A stretch of DNA of 64,000 bases from an uncultured Nitrospirota bacterium (GCA_947259355.1 CAMYMF010000004.1:23554-87553), one strand, 5' to 3'; numbered from the stretch's first letter, positions 52,714-61,906 are shown. Numbers and translations are program-made. Notes: a model not told the origin generated them from the letters alone.

Positions 52714-52992
52714 CTGCAGAGAGCGCCAAAGGGGCAGCGAAAGGCTTCTTGCGGAAAGTACCAGGATTCTATAGCCTCTCTCACCGCGACGCAAAGGTCC
52801 CTCAGGAAGTTCACTCTGCCATTGCTCCTTGTGCCTATTTGAGATTTGGCGACGCGTATTTGCACACTTATGGTAGCCCCGGCTCCGTAGTTTGATTATG
52901 TCCCAGACTAGGCGATGCGGCACCGGTTCGCGCAGGCTCTTCAAGAAAGCTTCGGACACCTGTGTCTCTTCGCTGTTGTCCCCAGAAAGCCC
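52699..52992. other. Intergenic remainder with degenerate repeat-like segments
   Basis: Two short segments (about 52706-52745 and 52776-52815) look like decayed copies of a CGCAGAGNCGCAAAGG-type intergenic repeat that is common in many GC-rich genomes. Both strands are open by chance over long distances; no gene is supported. Confidence 0.3.
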
Positions 52993-53021
52993 TTGAGCGC
53001 AATCGGGCTTTGTGCTAGGTT
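52993..53021 (+). promoter_or_regulatory. Promoter of the TPR lipoprotein gene
   Basis: TTGAGC (52993-52998), 17-nt spacer, TAGGTT (53016-53021); about 40 nt of leader before the ATG at 53068. Confidence 0.5.
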
Positions 53022-53067
53022 TGAAAACTCTGTTTCTGGATCTACATTCCTTTGGGGGATGCAGCAG

Positions 53068-55446
53068 ATGACGCGCCATCCGATCAAAAGTCTCTTCCTC
53101 TGGCTGGGCTGCTTCGTTCTGATCGCAAGCCTTGCGGGTTGCGGCAGCGTCGAAAGCCGCCGCCAGAAATACTTCGAGCGCGGCAAGCACTACGTGGCCC
53201 AGCAGAAATACAAGGAAGCGGAAATCGAGTTCAAGAACGCCCTGCAGATCGATCCCGAATTTGCCGAGGGGTATTTCGAGTTGGGCAAGGCCCTGCTCAA
53301 GCAACAGGATTTGGAAAAGGCCTACGGCGCATTCAATAAAGCTGCGGAGCTCAACCCCGACTTGATCGATGCCCAGCTCCACCTTGGGCAAATCCTTCTG
53401 ATGGCCCGACAATACGATGAGGCACTCGTGAAGGCGAACCTCGTTTTGGCCAAAGAGCCCGAAAACAAGGACGCCCATCGTATCAAGGCGCAGTACTTCA
53501 TCGCCAAAAAGGAATTCGACAAGGCCATCGCGGAAGGCAGGGAGGTTGTCAGCCTGGATGAGGCCGACATCAATGCCCACCTCTTCCTCGCCAACGCGTA
53601 CGAACTCAACGGCGAGAAGGACGCAGCCAGACAGGTTCTTGAAGAAGCTCTCCGCAAAGACCCGACACACACCGGGGCCTATGTCGCCTCGGCCCAGTTC
53701 TACCAGCGAAACAATGAACCCGCGAAAGCCGAGGCTATGCTGCAGGAGGCCGTGGCCAAAGCCCCTGAAAACTCGAACCTCCTCATCGGTTTGGCCAGCC
53801 TCTACCTGGCCCAGAAGAAGGAGGCCCTGTCTGAAGCAACCCTCAAAAAGGGAATGACTCTCTTTCCCGAGCAGTTTGAATTCAACCTCAACCTTGCGCG
53901 CCTCTACCTGAGCCAGGATCGCAAGGGGGATGCGGAGGCCTTGTTGGTCGCGTCCGCTGACGCGAAACCGAAGGATATGCAGCGCCGGCTTCAGCTGGGA
54001 GACTTTTATGCCAGCATGAAGGAGTATGGCAAGGCAAAGGAGAACTACCGGAAGTGCCTGGAGATCAATCCGGACGCCCTGGAGGCCAGGCGAAAGCTTG
54101 CTGCGACCTACCTGGAGGAAAAGGATTTTGAAACCGCCCGCAACCAGGTTGAAAAGATATTGGCAGACAACCCGAGAGACACCGAAGCCCATTACCTCAA
54201 GGCGGTTCTCAGCTTGGAGGCCAAGGATTATCAGACAGCCGTGGAGGAGTTTCGCACTGTTTTGAAAGATCGGCCCAACAATGCCGAGATATACTACCGT
54301 CTCGGCATGGCGCATCTCGGAAACAATGAGCCCCTGCTCGGTGAAGAAACGCTGCGAAAGGCTGTCGAGCGCAATCCCAAGTTGCTTCTCGCACGGATGG
54401 AGCTGGTCCGGTTGGCCATGCAGGAGAGGAAGTTCGACGAAGCGCAGGCGGAGCTGCAACAGATTGTCGCACAGGCACCCGACTACTATGAAGCTCATGG
54501 GCTGATCGCCGAGACGGCCCGGAATCGGCAAGACGTAGCCGGTGTCAGGCAGGCCGCAGGACGGATGATTGCCCTGAAGCCTGATGAACCCGCCGGTTAC
54601 TTCTATCGCGGCCTCGTCTTCCAGGCAGAGAGGACGCCCGAAAAAGCATTGCAAGATTACGAGAAAGCGCTGAGCCTCGCGCCCGATCATGTGGGGGCCC
54701 TGGGGCAGATCATCGGGCTCCATCTGGCCCGCAAGGATGTGGACAGTGCGATCGCAAGAGTTCGCGGCCAAATCGAAGTCTCGCCCAAGAACGCATTCTT
54801 CCGGGAGCAGCTGGCCCGGATCTACGTGCAGAAGAAAGACTTCGCCGAGGCTGAAAAGAACCTTCAGAGCGCCGTGGAAATCAATCCGCAGCTGGCTTCC
54901 TCTTACCTGTTGCTCGGTCAGCTTGCGCAGAATTCTGGCAATCGGAAAGAAGCGGTGCACCATTTCCAGACGGCCATCGCGAAGAGCCCGAAGAGTCTGG
55001 AGGCCTATTTCAGCCTAGCAAGTTTGTACGAACAGGGGAAGCAACTCGACGAAGCCGCCAAGATTTACGAGGAAATTCTCAAGATCGACGGAAAGAACCC
55101 CCTGGCGCTCAACAATTTGGCCTACATCTATACGGACAAAGATGTGGACCGGGCGATGGACCTCGCCCAAAGGGCCATGGTTGGCGCCCCGGAAAACCCC
55201 TTCGTCATGGATACCCTCGGCTACATCTACTACAAGAAAGAGATCTACCCAAAGGCCATCCGCCTCTTCGAAGAGAGTCTCGCGAAATACGACATGAACC
55301 CCACCATCTATTACCATCTCGGCCTGGCCTACCGGGCAAGCGGCGAGAAAGACAAAGCCCGGCAAGCCATCCAAAAGGCCCTGTCGCTCGAGGGCGAATT
55401 TCCGGAACGTGACCTGGCCAGGAAGACGCTCGATGAGATCGGGTAG
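53068..55446 (+). CDS. TPR-repeat lipoprotein, PrsT-like (PEP-CTERM system)
   Basis: 792 residues from the ATG at 53068, 9 nt after a GGGGG tract (an ATG three codons upstream is possible). Signal peptide with lipobox LAGC (MTRHPIKSLFLWLGCFVLIASLAGC). About 20 TPR units fill the rest, each near 34 residues, e.g. YKEAEIEFKNALQIDPEFAEGYFELGKALLKQQDLEKAYGAFNKAAELNPD. Length, lipoprotein nature and the neighbouring PEP-CTERM gene fit the PrsT group of exosortase-linked TPR lipoproteins, though no other eps/prs gene is present, so the assignment is tentative. Residues upstream of the signal peptide in the longer frame are not conserved-looking. Confidence 0.8.
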   Translation: MTRHPIKSLFLWLGCFVLIASLAGCGSVESRRQKYFERGKHYVAQQKYKEAEIEFKNALQIDPEFAEGYFELGKALLKQQDLEKAYGAFNKAAELNPDLIDAQLHLGQILLMARQYDEALVKANLVLAKEPENKDAHRIKAQYFIAKKEFDKAIAEGREVVSLDEADINAHLFLANAYELNGEKDAARQVLEEALRKDPTHTGAYVASAQFYQRNNEPAKAEAMLQEAVAKAPENSNLLIGLASLYLAQKKEALSEATLKKGMTLFPEQFEFNLNLARLYLSQDRKGDAEALLVASADAKPKDMQRRLQLGDFYASMKEYGKAKENYRKCLEINPDALEARRKLAATYLEEKDFETARNQVEKILADNPRDTEAHYLKAVLSLEAKDYQTAVEEFRTVLKDRPNNAEIYYRLGMAHLGNNEPLLGEETLRKAVERNPKLLLARMELVRLAMQERKFDEAQAELQQIVAQAPDYYEAHGLIAETARNRQDVAGVRQAAGRMIALKPDEPAGYFYRGLVFQAERTPEKALQDYEKALSLAPDHVGALGQIIGLHLARKDVDSAIARVRGQIEVSPKNAFFREQLARIYVQKKDFAEAEKNLQSAVEINPQLASSYLLLGQLAQNSGNRKEAVHHFQTAIAKSPKSLEAYFSLASLYEQGKQLDEAAKIYEEILKIDGKNPLALNNLAYIYTDKDVDRAMDLAQRAMVGAPENPFVMDTLGYIYYKKEIYPKAIRLFEESLAKYDMNPTIYYHLGLAYRASGEKDKARQAIQKALSLEGEFPERDLARKTLDEIG

Positions 55447-55523
55447 GAAGAATCGTTTCGGCAAACCTCGGCGTGTCGTGCGGAAAAACAGATCGCAGGT
55501 TTTCCTCCCCCCTCTCTACTATG

Positions 55524-55553
55524 TTGACCGTATCGCAGCCCGCCGGTTATCAT
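55524..55553 (+). promoter_or_regulatory. Promoter of the conserved exported protein gene
   Basis: TTGACC (55524-55529), 18-nt spacer, TATCAT (55548-55553), overlapping the inverted repeat TTATC-ATGATTA-GATAA (55547-55563). Confidence 0.55.
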
Positions 55554-55582
55554 GATTAGATAATCGCGGGAGGGTTAACACG

Positions 55583-56170
55583 ATGGGCAAGCGTCTCTTC
55601 GCTGCAGCGCTGGCGGTCTTGGGCATTGTCTTCTGGTGGACGCACCGGCCGGTGACGCATGGGCCGGGACCGGTGGCCCCCCACCCCCCACAGCAGATAG
55701 AGATTCATGACATACAGGGGTTTTCCCACAAAGAGTACCAGATCACACCGCTGGCCCAATTTGAAGCGAAGGCCCGGGTGCTGGGCAGCAAGCGCTACCG
55801 GTGGGACCGGGAGGCCCAACTGTCCCCGGTGGATCTGGCCCTCGGCTGGGGCGCCATGTCCGACGAAAGGGTTCTAAACGAGCTATCCATCAGCCAGTCG
55901 GGACGCTTTTTCTTCTGGTGGTGCGACGAAATGCCGATCCCTGAAGAAACCATTGTCCGCAGCAGTGCCAACATGCACATCATTCCGGCCACGCCGCAGA
56001 TCGCGAAGCGCCTCAAGAAGGTACGACGGGGGCAGGTCCTGCGTATCAAAGGCTATCTCGTAAAGGCCGAAGCCCCGGACGGGTGGTACTGGGTCAGTTC
56101 CCTGACGCGCAAGGACAGTGGCGCCGGCGCGTGCGAAGTCGTTTGGGTCGAAGATTTGCATATCCTCTGA
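55583..56170 (+). CDS. Conserved hypothetical exported protein
   Basis: 195 residues. An N-terminal hydrophobic segment (about 5-20) could be a signal anchor. The conserved-looking core is DIQGFSHKEYQITPLAQFEAKARVLGSKRY, LSPVDLALGWGAMSDERVLNELSISQSGRFFFWW, RSSANMHIIPA, and the end WYWVSSLTRKDSGAGACEVVWVEDL. I have seen this pattern in uncharacterised proteins of many proteobacteria; no function is known to me. The invariant-looking GACE..(Y/W)VE end and SANMH may form an active or binding site. GGAGG lies before the ATG at 55583. Confidence 0.75.
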   Translation: MGKRLFAAALAVLGIVFWWTHRPVTHGPGPVAPHPPQQIEIHDIQGFSHKEYQITPLAQFEAKARVLGSKRYRWDREAQLSPVDLALGWGAMSDERVLNELSISQSGRFFFWWCDEMPIPEETIVRSSANMHIIPATPQIAKRLKKVRRGQVLRIKGYLVKAEAPDGWYWVSSLTRKDSGAGACEVVWVEDLHIL

Positions 56171-56240
56171 GAGCGGTACCTCTCCTGGTCGCCCATGCTT
56201 CTGCCCGATGCTGCCCATAAGCAATCCGTTCCCCCGGGGT

Positions 56241-56269
56241 TTGTCCGTCATGCTCGGCTGATGTATAAT
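56241..56269 (+). promoter_or_regulatory. Promoter of the deaminase gene
   Basis: TTGTCC (56241-56246), 17-nt spacer, TATAAT (56264-56269); leader of about 55 nt. Confidence 0.65.
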
Positions 56270-56330
56270 GGATATGCGTAACCCATTGGAAAAGTTCGGG
56301 GAATCGTAACTGGGAACCCGTAGGCGGCCC

Positions 56331-57350
56331 ATGGACAACATGATTCGAAGCCTTCCGAAGGCGGAACTTCACATCCATATTGAAGGCTCCCTGGAGCCAG
56401 AGATGATGTTCGCGCTGGCCGAGCGCAACGGAGTACGGCTCCCCTATCGGTCCGTAGAAGAGGCACGCGCGGCTTATGCGTTTAGCGATTTGCAGTCGTT
56501 TCTGGATCTCTATTATGAAGGGGCTCGCGTGCTGATGGAGGAAGCGGACTTCTTCGATCTGACGGCGGCCTACCTGAAGCGGGCCCACAGCGACGGCGTT
56601 CGCCACGCGGAGATTTTCTTCGACCCCCAGACCCACACCGACCGCGGGGTTCCCTTTGCGGCGGTGGTCTCGGGAATCCATGCAGCGCAGGCGGCCGCCG
56701 CAGAGGAATCGGGCATCTCGTCGAAACTGATCATGTGCTTTCTGCGCGACCTCAGCGTGGACTCCGCCCTGCAGACCCTCCAGCAGGCCCTCCCCTACCG
56801 AGAGTGGATCGTGGCCGTCGGCCTTGATTCCGCGGAGGTGGGACACCCGCCTGAAAAATTTGCCGCCGTCTTCGAGGCTGCCCTGAAAAAGGGCTTCCTG
56901 AGTGTGGCCCATGCCGGTGAAGAGGGGCCGCCAGAGTACATCCGCCAGGCCCTGGACCTGCTCCATGTCTCCCGCATCGACCACGGCGTGCGCTGCCTGG
57001 AAGACCCGGAACTGGTGGACCGCCTCCGGGCGGAACGGGTACCCCTGACGGTTTGCCCCCTCTCCAATGTGAAGCTTCGCGTCTTCAAGACGCTGGCCGA
57101 GCACAATCTGAAGCGGCTGTTGGATGCGGGCCTTTGCGTCACGGTCAACTCCGACGATCCCGCCTATTTCGGAGGCTATGTGGCCGAGAATTTGCGGGCC
57201 ATCCGCAAGACACTTCACCTTACAGAGGATGACATCCGTGCCCTGGCGAGAAATTCCTTTGAGGCGTCCTTCCTGAGCGAGGAGGAGAAGCAGCGGTACG
57301 TCGATGAAATAGAGCGGTTCGAGGGGTCCAGGGATTGCGGATCCAGGTAA
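56331..57350 (+). CDS. Adenosine/adenine deaminase family hydrolase
   Basis: 339 residues. Metal and catalytic motifs of the amidohydrolase-fold deaminases: [12 protein letters not shown] (His14, His16), SVAHAGEEG (His near 196, catalytic Glu), [12 protein letters not shown] and [13 protein letters not shown] (Asp pair near 271). Blocks such as [25 protein letters not shown] and DDPAYFGGY are those I associate with the adenine deaminase (Aah1-like) subgroup, so adenine to hypoxanthine is more likely than adenosine to inosine. ATG at 56331 or 56340; the Shine-Dalgarno is weak for both. Confidence 0.9.
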   Translation: MDNMIRSLPKAELHIHIEGSLEPEMMFALAERNGVRLPYRSVEEARAAYAFSDLQSFLDLYYEGARVLMEEADFFDLTAAYLKRAHSDGVRHAEIFFDPQTHTDRGVPFAAVVSGIHAAQAAAAEESGISSKLIMCFLRDLSVDSALQTLQQALPYREWIVAVGLDSAEVGHPPEKFAAVFEAALKKGFLSVAHAGEEGPPEYIRQALDLLHVSRIDHGVRCLEDPELVDRLRAERVPLTVCPLSNVKLRVFKTLAEHNLKRLLDAGLCVTVNSDDPAYFGGYVAENLRAIRKTLHLTEDDIRALARNSFEASFLSEEEKQRYVDEIERFEGSRDCGSR

Positions 57351-57598
57351 CGTACGCCAAAAGGCCTCTCGCCGTTGTTGGCCGCTGACTTGGGGGGAGA
57401 GGGAATTGGCGCAAATATCCGTAGGCTATACGAGCGGTGTCGAATCCGAGCATCTTTGAGCGCGACAAGGGGTAACAGAAGAACGCGCTAAGAGATGAGA
57501 CGGGCCACAACCAAGGGATGGGGCGTCTGAGCCGACGCGGAACCCTCGGAACATGCCTCTCTCCTAATCGTCAGCTTTCCGCTCCCAGAGAGAAACCG

Positions 57599-59452
57599 AT
57601 GCTGCAAGTGCAAAATCTAACCAAGTCCTACGGCGCTCAGCTGCTGCTGGATCACGTCAGCTTTACCATCGGTCCGGGCGAACGGATCGGCCTGGTCGGC
57701 CGCAACGGTCACGGGAAGACGACGCTTTTTCGGATGATCCTGGGCGAGGTGCAGCCCGATGCGGGACAGATCCGTATTCCCCGGGACTACACCATAGGAC
57801 ATCTCTCGCAGCAACTTGAGTTCTCGGAAGAAACCTTACTCGGGGAAGGCTGCCTCACGCTACGGCGCTCGGAGGACGGGCGGGATGATACCTACAAGGT
57901 GAAGGCTGTGCTGCAGGGGCTCGGTTTTTCCGAGTCCGATTTCGACCGTCACCCCTTTGCGCTCTCCGGGGGGTATCAGGTCCGCCTGAACCTGGCCAAA
58001 GTGCTCGTCTCCGAGCCCCACCTGCTGCTGCTCGACGAACCGACAAACTACCTCGACATCGTCTCCATCCGGTGGCTGACACGGTTCCTGCTAGACTGGC
58101 CCCGCGAGTTGATGCTCATCACCCATGATCGAACCTTCATGGACGCCGTCACCACCCACACCCTGGGTATTCATCGCTCCCGCTGCAGAAAGATCGCCGG
58201 ACCGACGGCCAAGCTCTACAACCAATTGGCCCAGGAAGAAGAGATCCACGAACGGACCCGTGTCAACGAAGAGAAGAAGCGTAAAGAGACGGAGCAATTC
58301 ATCAATCGTTTCCGAGCGAAGGCCACCAAGGCCCGGGCCGTGCAGTCCAGAGTTAAATTGCTCGAAAGGCAGGGCCGCCTGGAGAGGCTGAACCAGATCG
58401 AAAACCTCGATTTTGCCTTCCGGGCCTGCCCCTTTCACGGCAAGACCCTTCTGGGCACCGAGGCGCTCTCTTTCTCCTATGGCCACGATGCCCCGCTGCT
58501 CATCGATAGGCTGGGTTTCTCCGTGCGGCCGAAGGACCGGATCGCGGTTGTCGGCCAGAACGGCAAAGGGAAGAGCACCCTGCTCAAGCTGCTCGCCGGG
58601 GAGCTCACACCCGTCGCCGGCCGGATCGAACATCATCCCCACCTGCAACCGGCCTACTTCGGCCAGTCGGCGGTCGGTCGCCTTCCTCTCGATCATACTG
58701 TAGAGGAAGAGATCCTCTCGGTGCATCCAGACGGAAATCGCACAGCGGTTCGCGGCATCTGCGGCGCCATGATGTTCGACGGAGACAAGGCATTGAAAAA
58801 GATCCAGGTCCTCTCAGGGGGCGAGAAGAGTCGGGTTTTGCTCGGAAAGCTTCTTGTGACCCCATGCAATCTACTGCTGTTGGACGAGCCCTCGAACCAT
58901 CTCGACCTGGAATCGACGGAGGCGCTCATCGACGCCCTGCAGGCCTTCGACGGCGCGCTCATCATCGTTACCCATGTTGAGCAGATCCTCCATGCCGTCG
59001 CCACTCGACTGATCATATTCGATGCAGGCGTCGTGCGCGTATTTGAAGGAAGTTACTCGGACTTTCTCGACAGGGTCGGATGGAGCCACGAGCGCCCGGA
59101 GGTCCCCGGAAACAACAAGCCCCAGGACCGAAGCGGGTCGGTCAGCCGGAAGGCACTGCGGCGTAGGCGGGCGGCGGTGATCGCCGAGCGCTCCCGCACC
59201 CTGGGTCTTCTTCTCAAGCGCATAGCCGCCGTGGAGAAAGAGATCATGACCCTGGAGCGCTGCGTGGAAGAGGAGACCAACGCCCTCCTGCAAGCCTCAC
59301 AAAGGGGCGACGCCCCCTTGATCGAACGCCACGCCAAATCGATTCATCACTCCCGGGACCGGATCGACGCGCTCTTCAGTGAACTTGAATCCCTTACAGA
59401 AGAACACGATGTGACGGCGCGCCGCTTCGAGGAGCAGCTTAACTCTTTCTAG
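57599..59452 (+). CDS. ABC-F family ATP-binding protein (ribosome-associated type)
   Basis: 617 residues from the ATG at 57599 with GAGAG 7 nt upstream. Two ABC domains in one chain without membrane segments: Walker A GLVGRNGHGKTT and VVGQNGKGKST, signatures LSGGYQVRLNLAKVL and LSGGEKSRVLLGKLL, Walker B LLLLDEPTNYLD and LLLLDEPSNHLD. A basic linker (about 210-275) forms the P-site interaction motif. The C-terminus (about 530-617) is a coiled coil with SRKALRRRRAAVIAERSRTLG. Such proteins act on the ribosome E site. The subtype (Uup, YdiF or other) cannot be fixed. A leader of unknown function covers 57351-57598. Confidence 0.92.
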   Translation: MLQVQNLTKSYGAQLLLDHVSFTIGPGERIGLVGRNGHGKTTLFRMILGEVQPDAGQIRIPRDYTIGHLSQQLEFSEETLLGEGCLTLRRSEDGRDDTYKVKAVLQGLGFSESDFDRHPFALSGGYQVRLNLAKVLVSEPHLLLLDEPTNYLDIVSIRWLTRFLLDWPRELMLITHDRTFMDAVTTHTLGIHRSRCRKIAGPTAKLYNQLAQEEEIHERTRVNEEKKRKETEQFINRFRAKATKARAVQSRVKLLERQGRLERLNQIENLDFAFRACPFHGKTLLGTEALSFSYGHDAPLLIDRLGFSVRPKDRIAVVGQNGKGKSTLLKLLAGELTPVAGRIEHHPHLQPAYFGQSAVGRLPLDHTVEEEILSVHPDGNRTAVRGICGAMMFDGDKALKKIQVLSGGEKSRVLLGKLLVTPCNLLLLDEPSNHLDLESTEALIDALQAFDGALIIVTHVEQILHAVATRLIIFDAGVVRVFEGSYSDFLDRVGWSHERPEVPGNNKPQDRSGSVSRKALRRRRAAVIAERSRTLGLLLKRIAAVEKEIMTLERCVEEETNALLQASQRGDAPLIERHAKSIHHSRDRIDALFSELESLTEEHDVTARRFEEQLNSF

Positions 59453-59488
59453 CAGAAGCGCGTCCGCCCAACACCTCGAAAAAAATAA

Positions 59489-59517
59489 TTTATTTTTAGC
59501 AATTTGTGTGATATAAG
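59489..59517 (+). promoter_or_regulatory. Candidate promoter of the cold-shock gene
   Basis: TTTATT (59489-59494), 17-nt spacer, TATAAG (59512-59517) in an AT-rich patch. The -35 is weak. The predicted 5' leader is about 150 nt, typical for cspA-type genes. Confidence 0.4.
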
Positions 59518-59537
59518 GGCCCTAAGGAGGTCAGCAG

Positions 59538-59636
59538 GTGCGGGATCGACGCGGCTCTCACAGAAGAAACCGCTCGATACTGTGCAGGCGCCGAGGGTTT
59601 TACGGTTTCTTGGTTGGTGGTTCTGAGAAACTGTGA
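59538..59636 (+). CDS. Possible 32-residue Arg-rich leader ORF upstream of cspA
   Basis: A GTG at 59538 follows AAGGAGG with 7 nt spacing, a better ribosome site than most in this window. The frame reads [20 protein letters not shown] and continues to KL, then TGA at 59634-59636, 40 nt before the cspA ATG. Nine of 32 residues are arginine, including adjacent AGA codons. It could be an attenuation leader peptide, or the purine-rich tract may serve another role. Confidence 0.35.
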   Translation: MRDRRGSHRRNRSILCRRRGFYGFLVGGSEKL

Positions 59637-59676
59637 GCGGGATGGGTTCCACCGAGTAGCAGGGAAGGAGTTCGAC

Positions 59677-59877
59677 ATGGCAGAGGGCACGGTGAAATGG
59701 TTCAACGACGGCAAGGGTTTTGGCTTTATCGAGCAGCAGGAGGGGCCGGACGTCTTCGTCCACTTCTCCGCCATTCAAGGGGAAGGATTCAAGTCCCTGA
59801 ATGACGGAGACAAAGTGCAGTTTGAGGTGGTCGAAGGGCCGAAGGGTCCCCAAGCCGCGAATGTCGTTAAGTTATAA
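59677..59877 (+). CDS. cspA: Cold-shock domain protein
   Basis: 66 residues, the standard length. RNP motifs KGFGFIEQQ and VFVHFSAI lie within [66 protein letters not shown]. It binds single-stranded RNA/DNA and melts secondary structure. The ATG has AAGGAG with 6 nt spacing. A long leader and a strong terminator mark a monocistronic unit. Confidence 0.97.
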   Translation: MAEGTVKWFNDGKGFGFIEQQEGPDVFVHFSAIQGEGFKSLNDGDKVQFEVVEGPKGPQAANVVKL

Positions 59878-59900
59878 ACTACGACCCAGTCCGAACCATC

Positions 59901-59931
59901 AGCTCCACGGCTCGCCGTGGAGCTTTTTTTT
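59901..59931 (+). terminator. Rho-independent terminator after cspA
   Basis: Perfect 10-bp stem AGCTCCACGG (59901-59910)/CCGTGGAGCT (59915-59924), loop CTCG, then eight T (59924-59931). Confidence 0.92.
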
Positions 59932-60025
59932 GCTTCTCCTTCGGGCTTCTGATCGCGCGCATCCCGATGGGCTTAGCCTATCGGGCGCCTCCCATCACCA
60001 TCAAGCATGCGATCCTCGGCTGGTC

Positions 60026-61420
60026 TCAAAGAGAGAATCTGTCGTGCAGGGCGGGGACGTAAACCTTCTTCGCCACCCCGTCGCGCGCGAGATCTTTGCT
60101 GAAACGCCTCAGGTTTTTCGGCTCTCCGTGGACCAGAAAGAGATGCTCCAGTTTGCCGTTGGCCCGAAGCCACTCATCCAGGATCGCTCGGTCCGCGTGG
60201 GCGGAGAACCCCCCGATGGTGTAGACCTTCGCATTGACCCGGTAGGCCTCACCAAAGATGCGCACCCGCGTCCGCCCATCGACAATCAGCCGCCCCAGCG
60301 TGCCTTCCGCCTGATACCCCGAAAAGACAATGGACGCTTCCCGTCGCCAGATGTTGTGCTTCAGGTGATGTTTGATGCGGCCCCCGGTGCACATGCCGGA
60401 GCCTGCAATGATGATCGCGCCGCTGCGAATATGGTTGACCTGCCGGGACTCCTCCGCAGTCTTGGTGAATTCCAATCCGGGGAAATAAAACGGATCGTCC
60501 TTATCGTTAAAGATCTGCATGGTCTCGGCGTCGAAGCACTCGGGGTGCCGCCGCATGACGTCGGTGACCTTGATTCCCATGGGCGTGTCAAGAAAGGCCC
60601 GGCAAGGTGGAAGCCGCCCCTGATCGTAAAACTCCCGTATGAAAAAGAGCAGATCCTGTGCCCGCTCCACGGCAAAGGAGGGGATGAGGACATTGCCGCC
60701 CCGCTTGAAGGTTTCGACGATAGCCGACAGGAGTTCCTCCACCGTGTCGTCCAGACTCTTGTGGTTCCGGTTGGCGTAGGTCCCCTCCACGACAATCACA
60801 TCTGCGCCGCCGGGCAGGGCCGGGTCCTTGATGATCGGTTTGTTGCGGTTGCCGAGATCGCCGGAGAAGATGATCTTGCCCGTCCCCTTTGCTTCGATCT
60901 CGATGAAGGCGGAGCCGAGGATGTGACCCGAATCCCTGAAAGTCGCACGGACCTGATCATTCAGTGCCACTGGCTGGTTATACTTGGCAAATTCGCCGAA
61001 ATACCGCAGGGCATCTAGGGCATCCAGGGTGGTGTAGAGGGGCTCCCGCGGCGTGATTCCTTTTCGCCGCCCAATCCGCTTCCAATGCTCATAGTCTTCT
61101 TCCTGGATTCGGGCGGAATCCATAAAGATGATCTTCGCGATGTCGTAGGTGGCGGAGGTAGTGATGATCTTGCCGCGGAACCCCTTCTTGACGAGCGCGG
61201 GGATCCGTCCGCAGTGATCGAGGTGACCATGGGTGAGCAGGAGATAGTCAATGGACGCCGGGTCGAACCCGAAGTCCTCGTAATTAAGGGCTTCTACTTT
61301 CCGGCCTCCCTGAAAGAGACCGCAATCGACAAGAATGTTGAGACCGCCGGTGCGCAGCAAGTGACAGGAGCCGGTGACGGTCCCGACCCCTCCGTGAAAA
61401 GATAAATCTAAACCCCCCAA
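60026..61420 (-). CDS. MBL-fold beta-CASP RNA-processing nuclease
   Basis: 464 residues from a TTG at 61420 with GAGGAGG and 6 nt spacing. Metallo-beta-lactamase motifs are THGHLDHCGRIPAL (about 63-77), DSGHILGSA and FSGDLGN. The beta-CASP part holds EGTYANRNH, FAVERAQDLLFF, GSGMCTGGRIKHHL, FSGYQAEGTLGR and GGFSAHAD. This is the CPSF73/YsnR-like family of RNA endo/exonucleases. The RNA target is unknown. It is convergent with cspA behind a terminator. Confidence 0.92.
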   Translation of the reverse strand: MGGLDLSFHGGVGTVTGSCHLLRTGGLNILVDCGLFQGGRKVEALNYEDFGFDPASIDYLLLTHGHLDHCGRIPALVKKGFRGKIITTSATYDIAKIIFMDSARIQEEDYEHWKRIGRRKGITPREPLYTTLDALDALRYFGEFAKYNQPVALNDQVRATFRDSGHILGSAFIEIEAKGTGKIIFSGDLGNRNKPIIKDPALPGGADVIVVEGTYANRNHKSLDDTVEELLSAIVETFKRGGNVLIPSFAVERAQDLLFFIREFYDQGRLPPCRAFLDTPMGIKVTDVMRRHPECFDAETMQIFNDKDDPFYFPGLEFTKTAEESRQVNHIRSGAIIIAGSGMCTGGRIKHHLKHNIWRREASIVFSGYQAEGTLGRLIVDGRTRVRIFGEAYRVNAKVYTIGGFSAHADRAILDEWLRANGKLEHLFLVHGEPKNLRRFSKDLARDGVAKKVYVPALHDRFSL

Positions 61421-61472
61421 GAATGACCTCCTCTGGTTTGGACGAAAAAAGCCCGGACTTTGGCGAATCTGT

Positions 61473-61856
61473 TTACTTCAGGACATTCGCCAGGATCTGT
61501 CTCACCGAGTCCCCCCCTTTGGACTGAACAAAGGATAGGATCTCCGGTGCAAACTTCCCGATCATGTCTGATTTAAGATCGAGTTTTGAGAACCCGCTGG
61601 CCACACCGGCCATGCCGCCCAAACTCCCGCCTTTCTCACCGAACATGGACGTCACGCTCCCCACGGCCTTCGCTAGAAATCCACTTTCCGGGGCGGCCGA
61701 CATCATCTCGTCGATGCCGGGTACGGCGTTGGCCACCTCCCCGAAATCGGCTTCGCCGAGCTTCTCTTTCGCCATGTTGAATATGACGCCGGCCCCACCC
61801 TTCGCCTGATCCTCATTAATGCCCAGTTTCTCCACCAGTTGCTGAATCAGCTCCAT
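61473..61856 (-). CDS. DUF2780 family protein
   Basis: 127 residues from the ATG at 61856 with AGGAGGGG and 6 nt spacing. A small helical protein: MELIQQLVEKLGINEDQAKGGAGVIFNMAKEKLGEADFGEVANAVPGIDEMMSAAPE, a Gly/Ser-rich middle and LKSDMIGKFAPEILSFVQSKGGDSVRQILANVL. This matches the VcgC/VcgE-type DUF2780 pattern, of unknown function. There is no signal peptide. It has its own promoter at 61907-61934 and lies 52 nt before the nuclease gene on the same strand, with an AAAG-TCCGGG-CTTTTTT weak hairpin between. Confidence 0.8.
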   Translation of the reverse strand: MELIQQLVEKLGINEDQAKGGAGVIFNMAKEKLGEADFGEVANAVPGIDEMMSAAPESGFLAKAVGSVTSMFGEKGGSLGGMAGVASGFSKLDLKSDMIGKFAPEILSFVQSKGGDSVRQILANVLK

Positions 61857-61906
61857 GACATTCCCCTCCTGTTCCACGCGGATTGAATTGTAATAATGGC
61901 GTCTCT

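Noticed and set aside
52549..54963. An 804-codon open frame on the minus strand opposite the TPR lipoprotein gene
   Set aside because: It is the antisense shadow of the repeated TPR codons; no Shine-Dalgarno or domain, while the plus frame has a signal peptide, lipobox and regular repeats.
57408..57430. Possible third copy of the TAGCCCGGATATTGC repeat
   Set aside because: The match is interrupted (TAGCCTACGGATATTTGC) and is not at a gene end.
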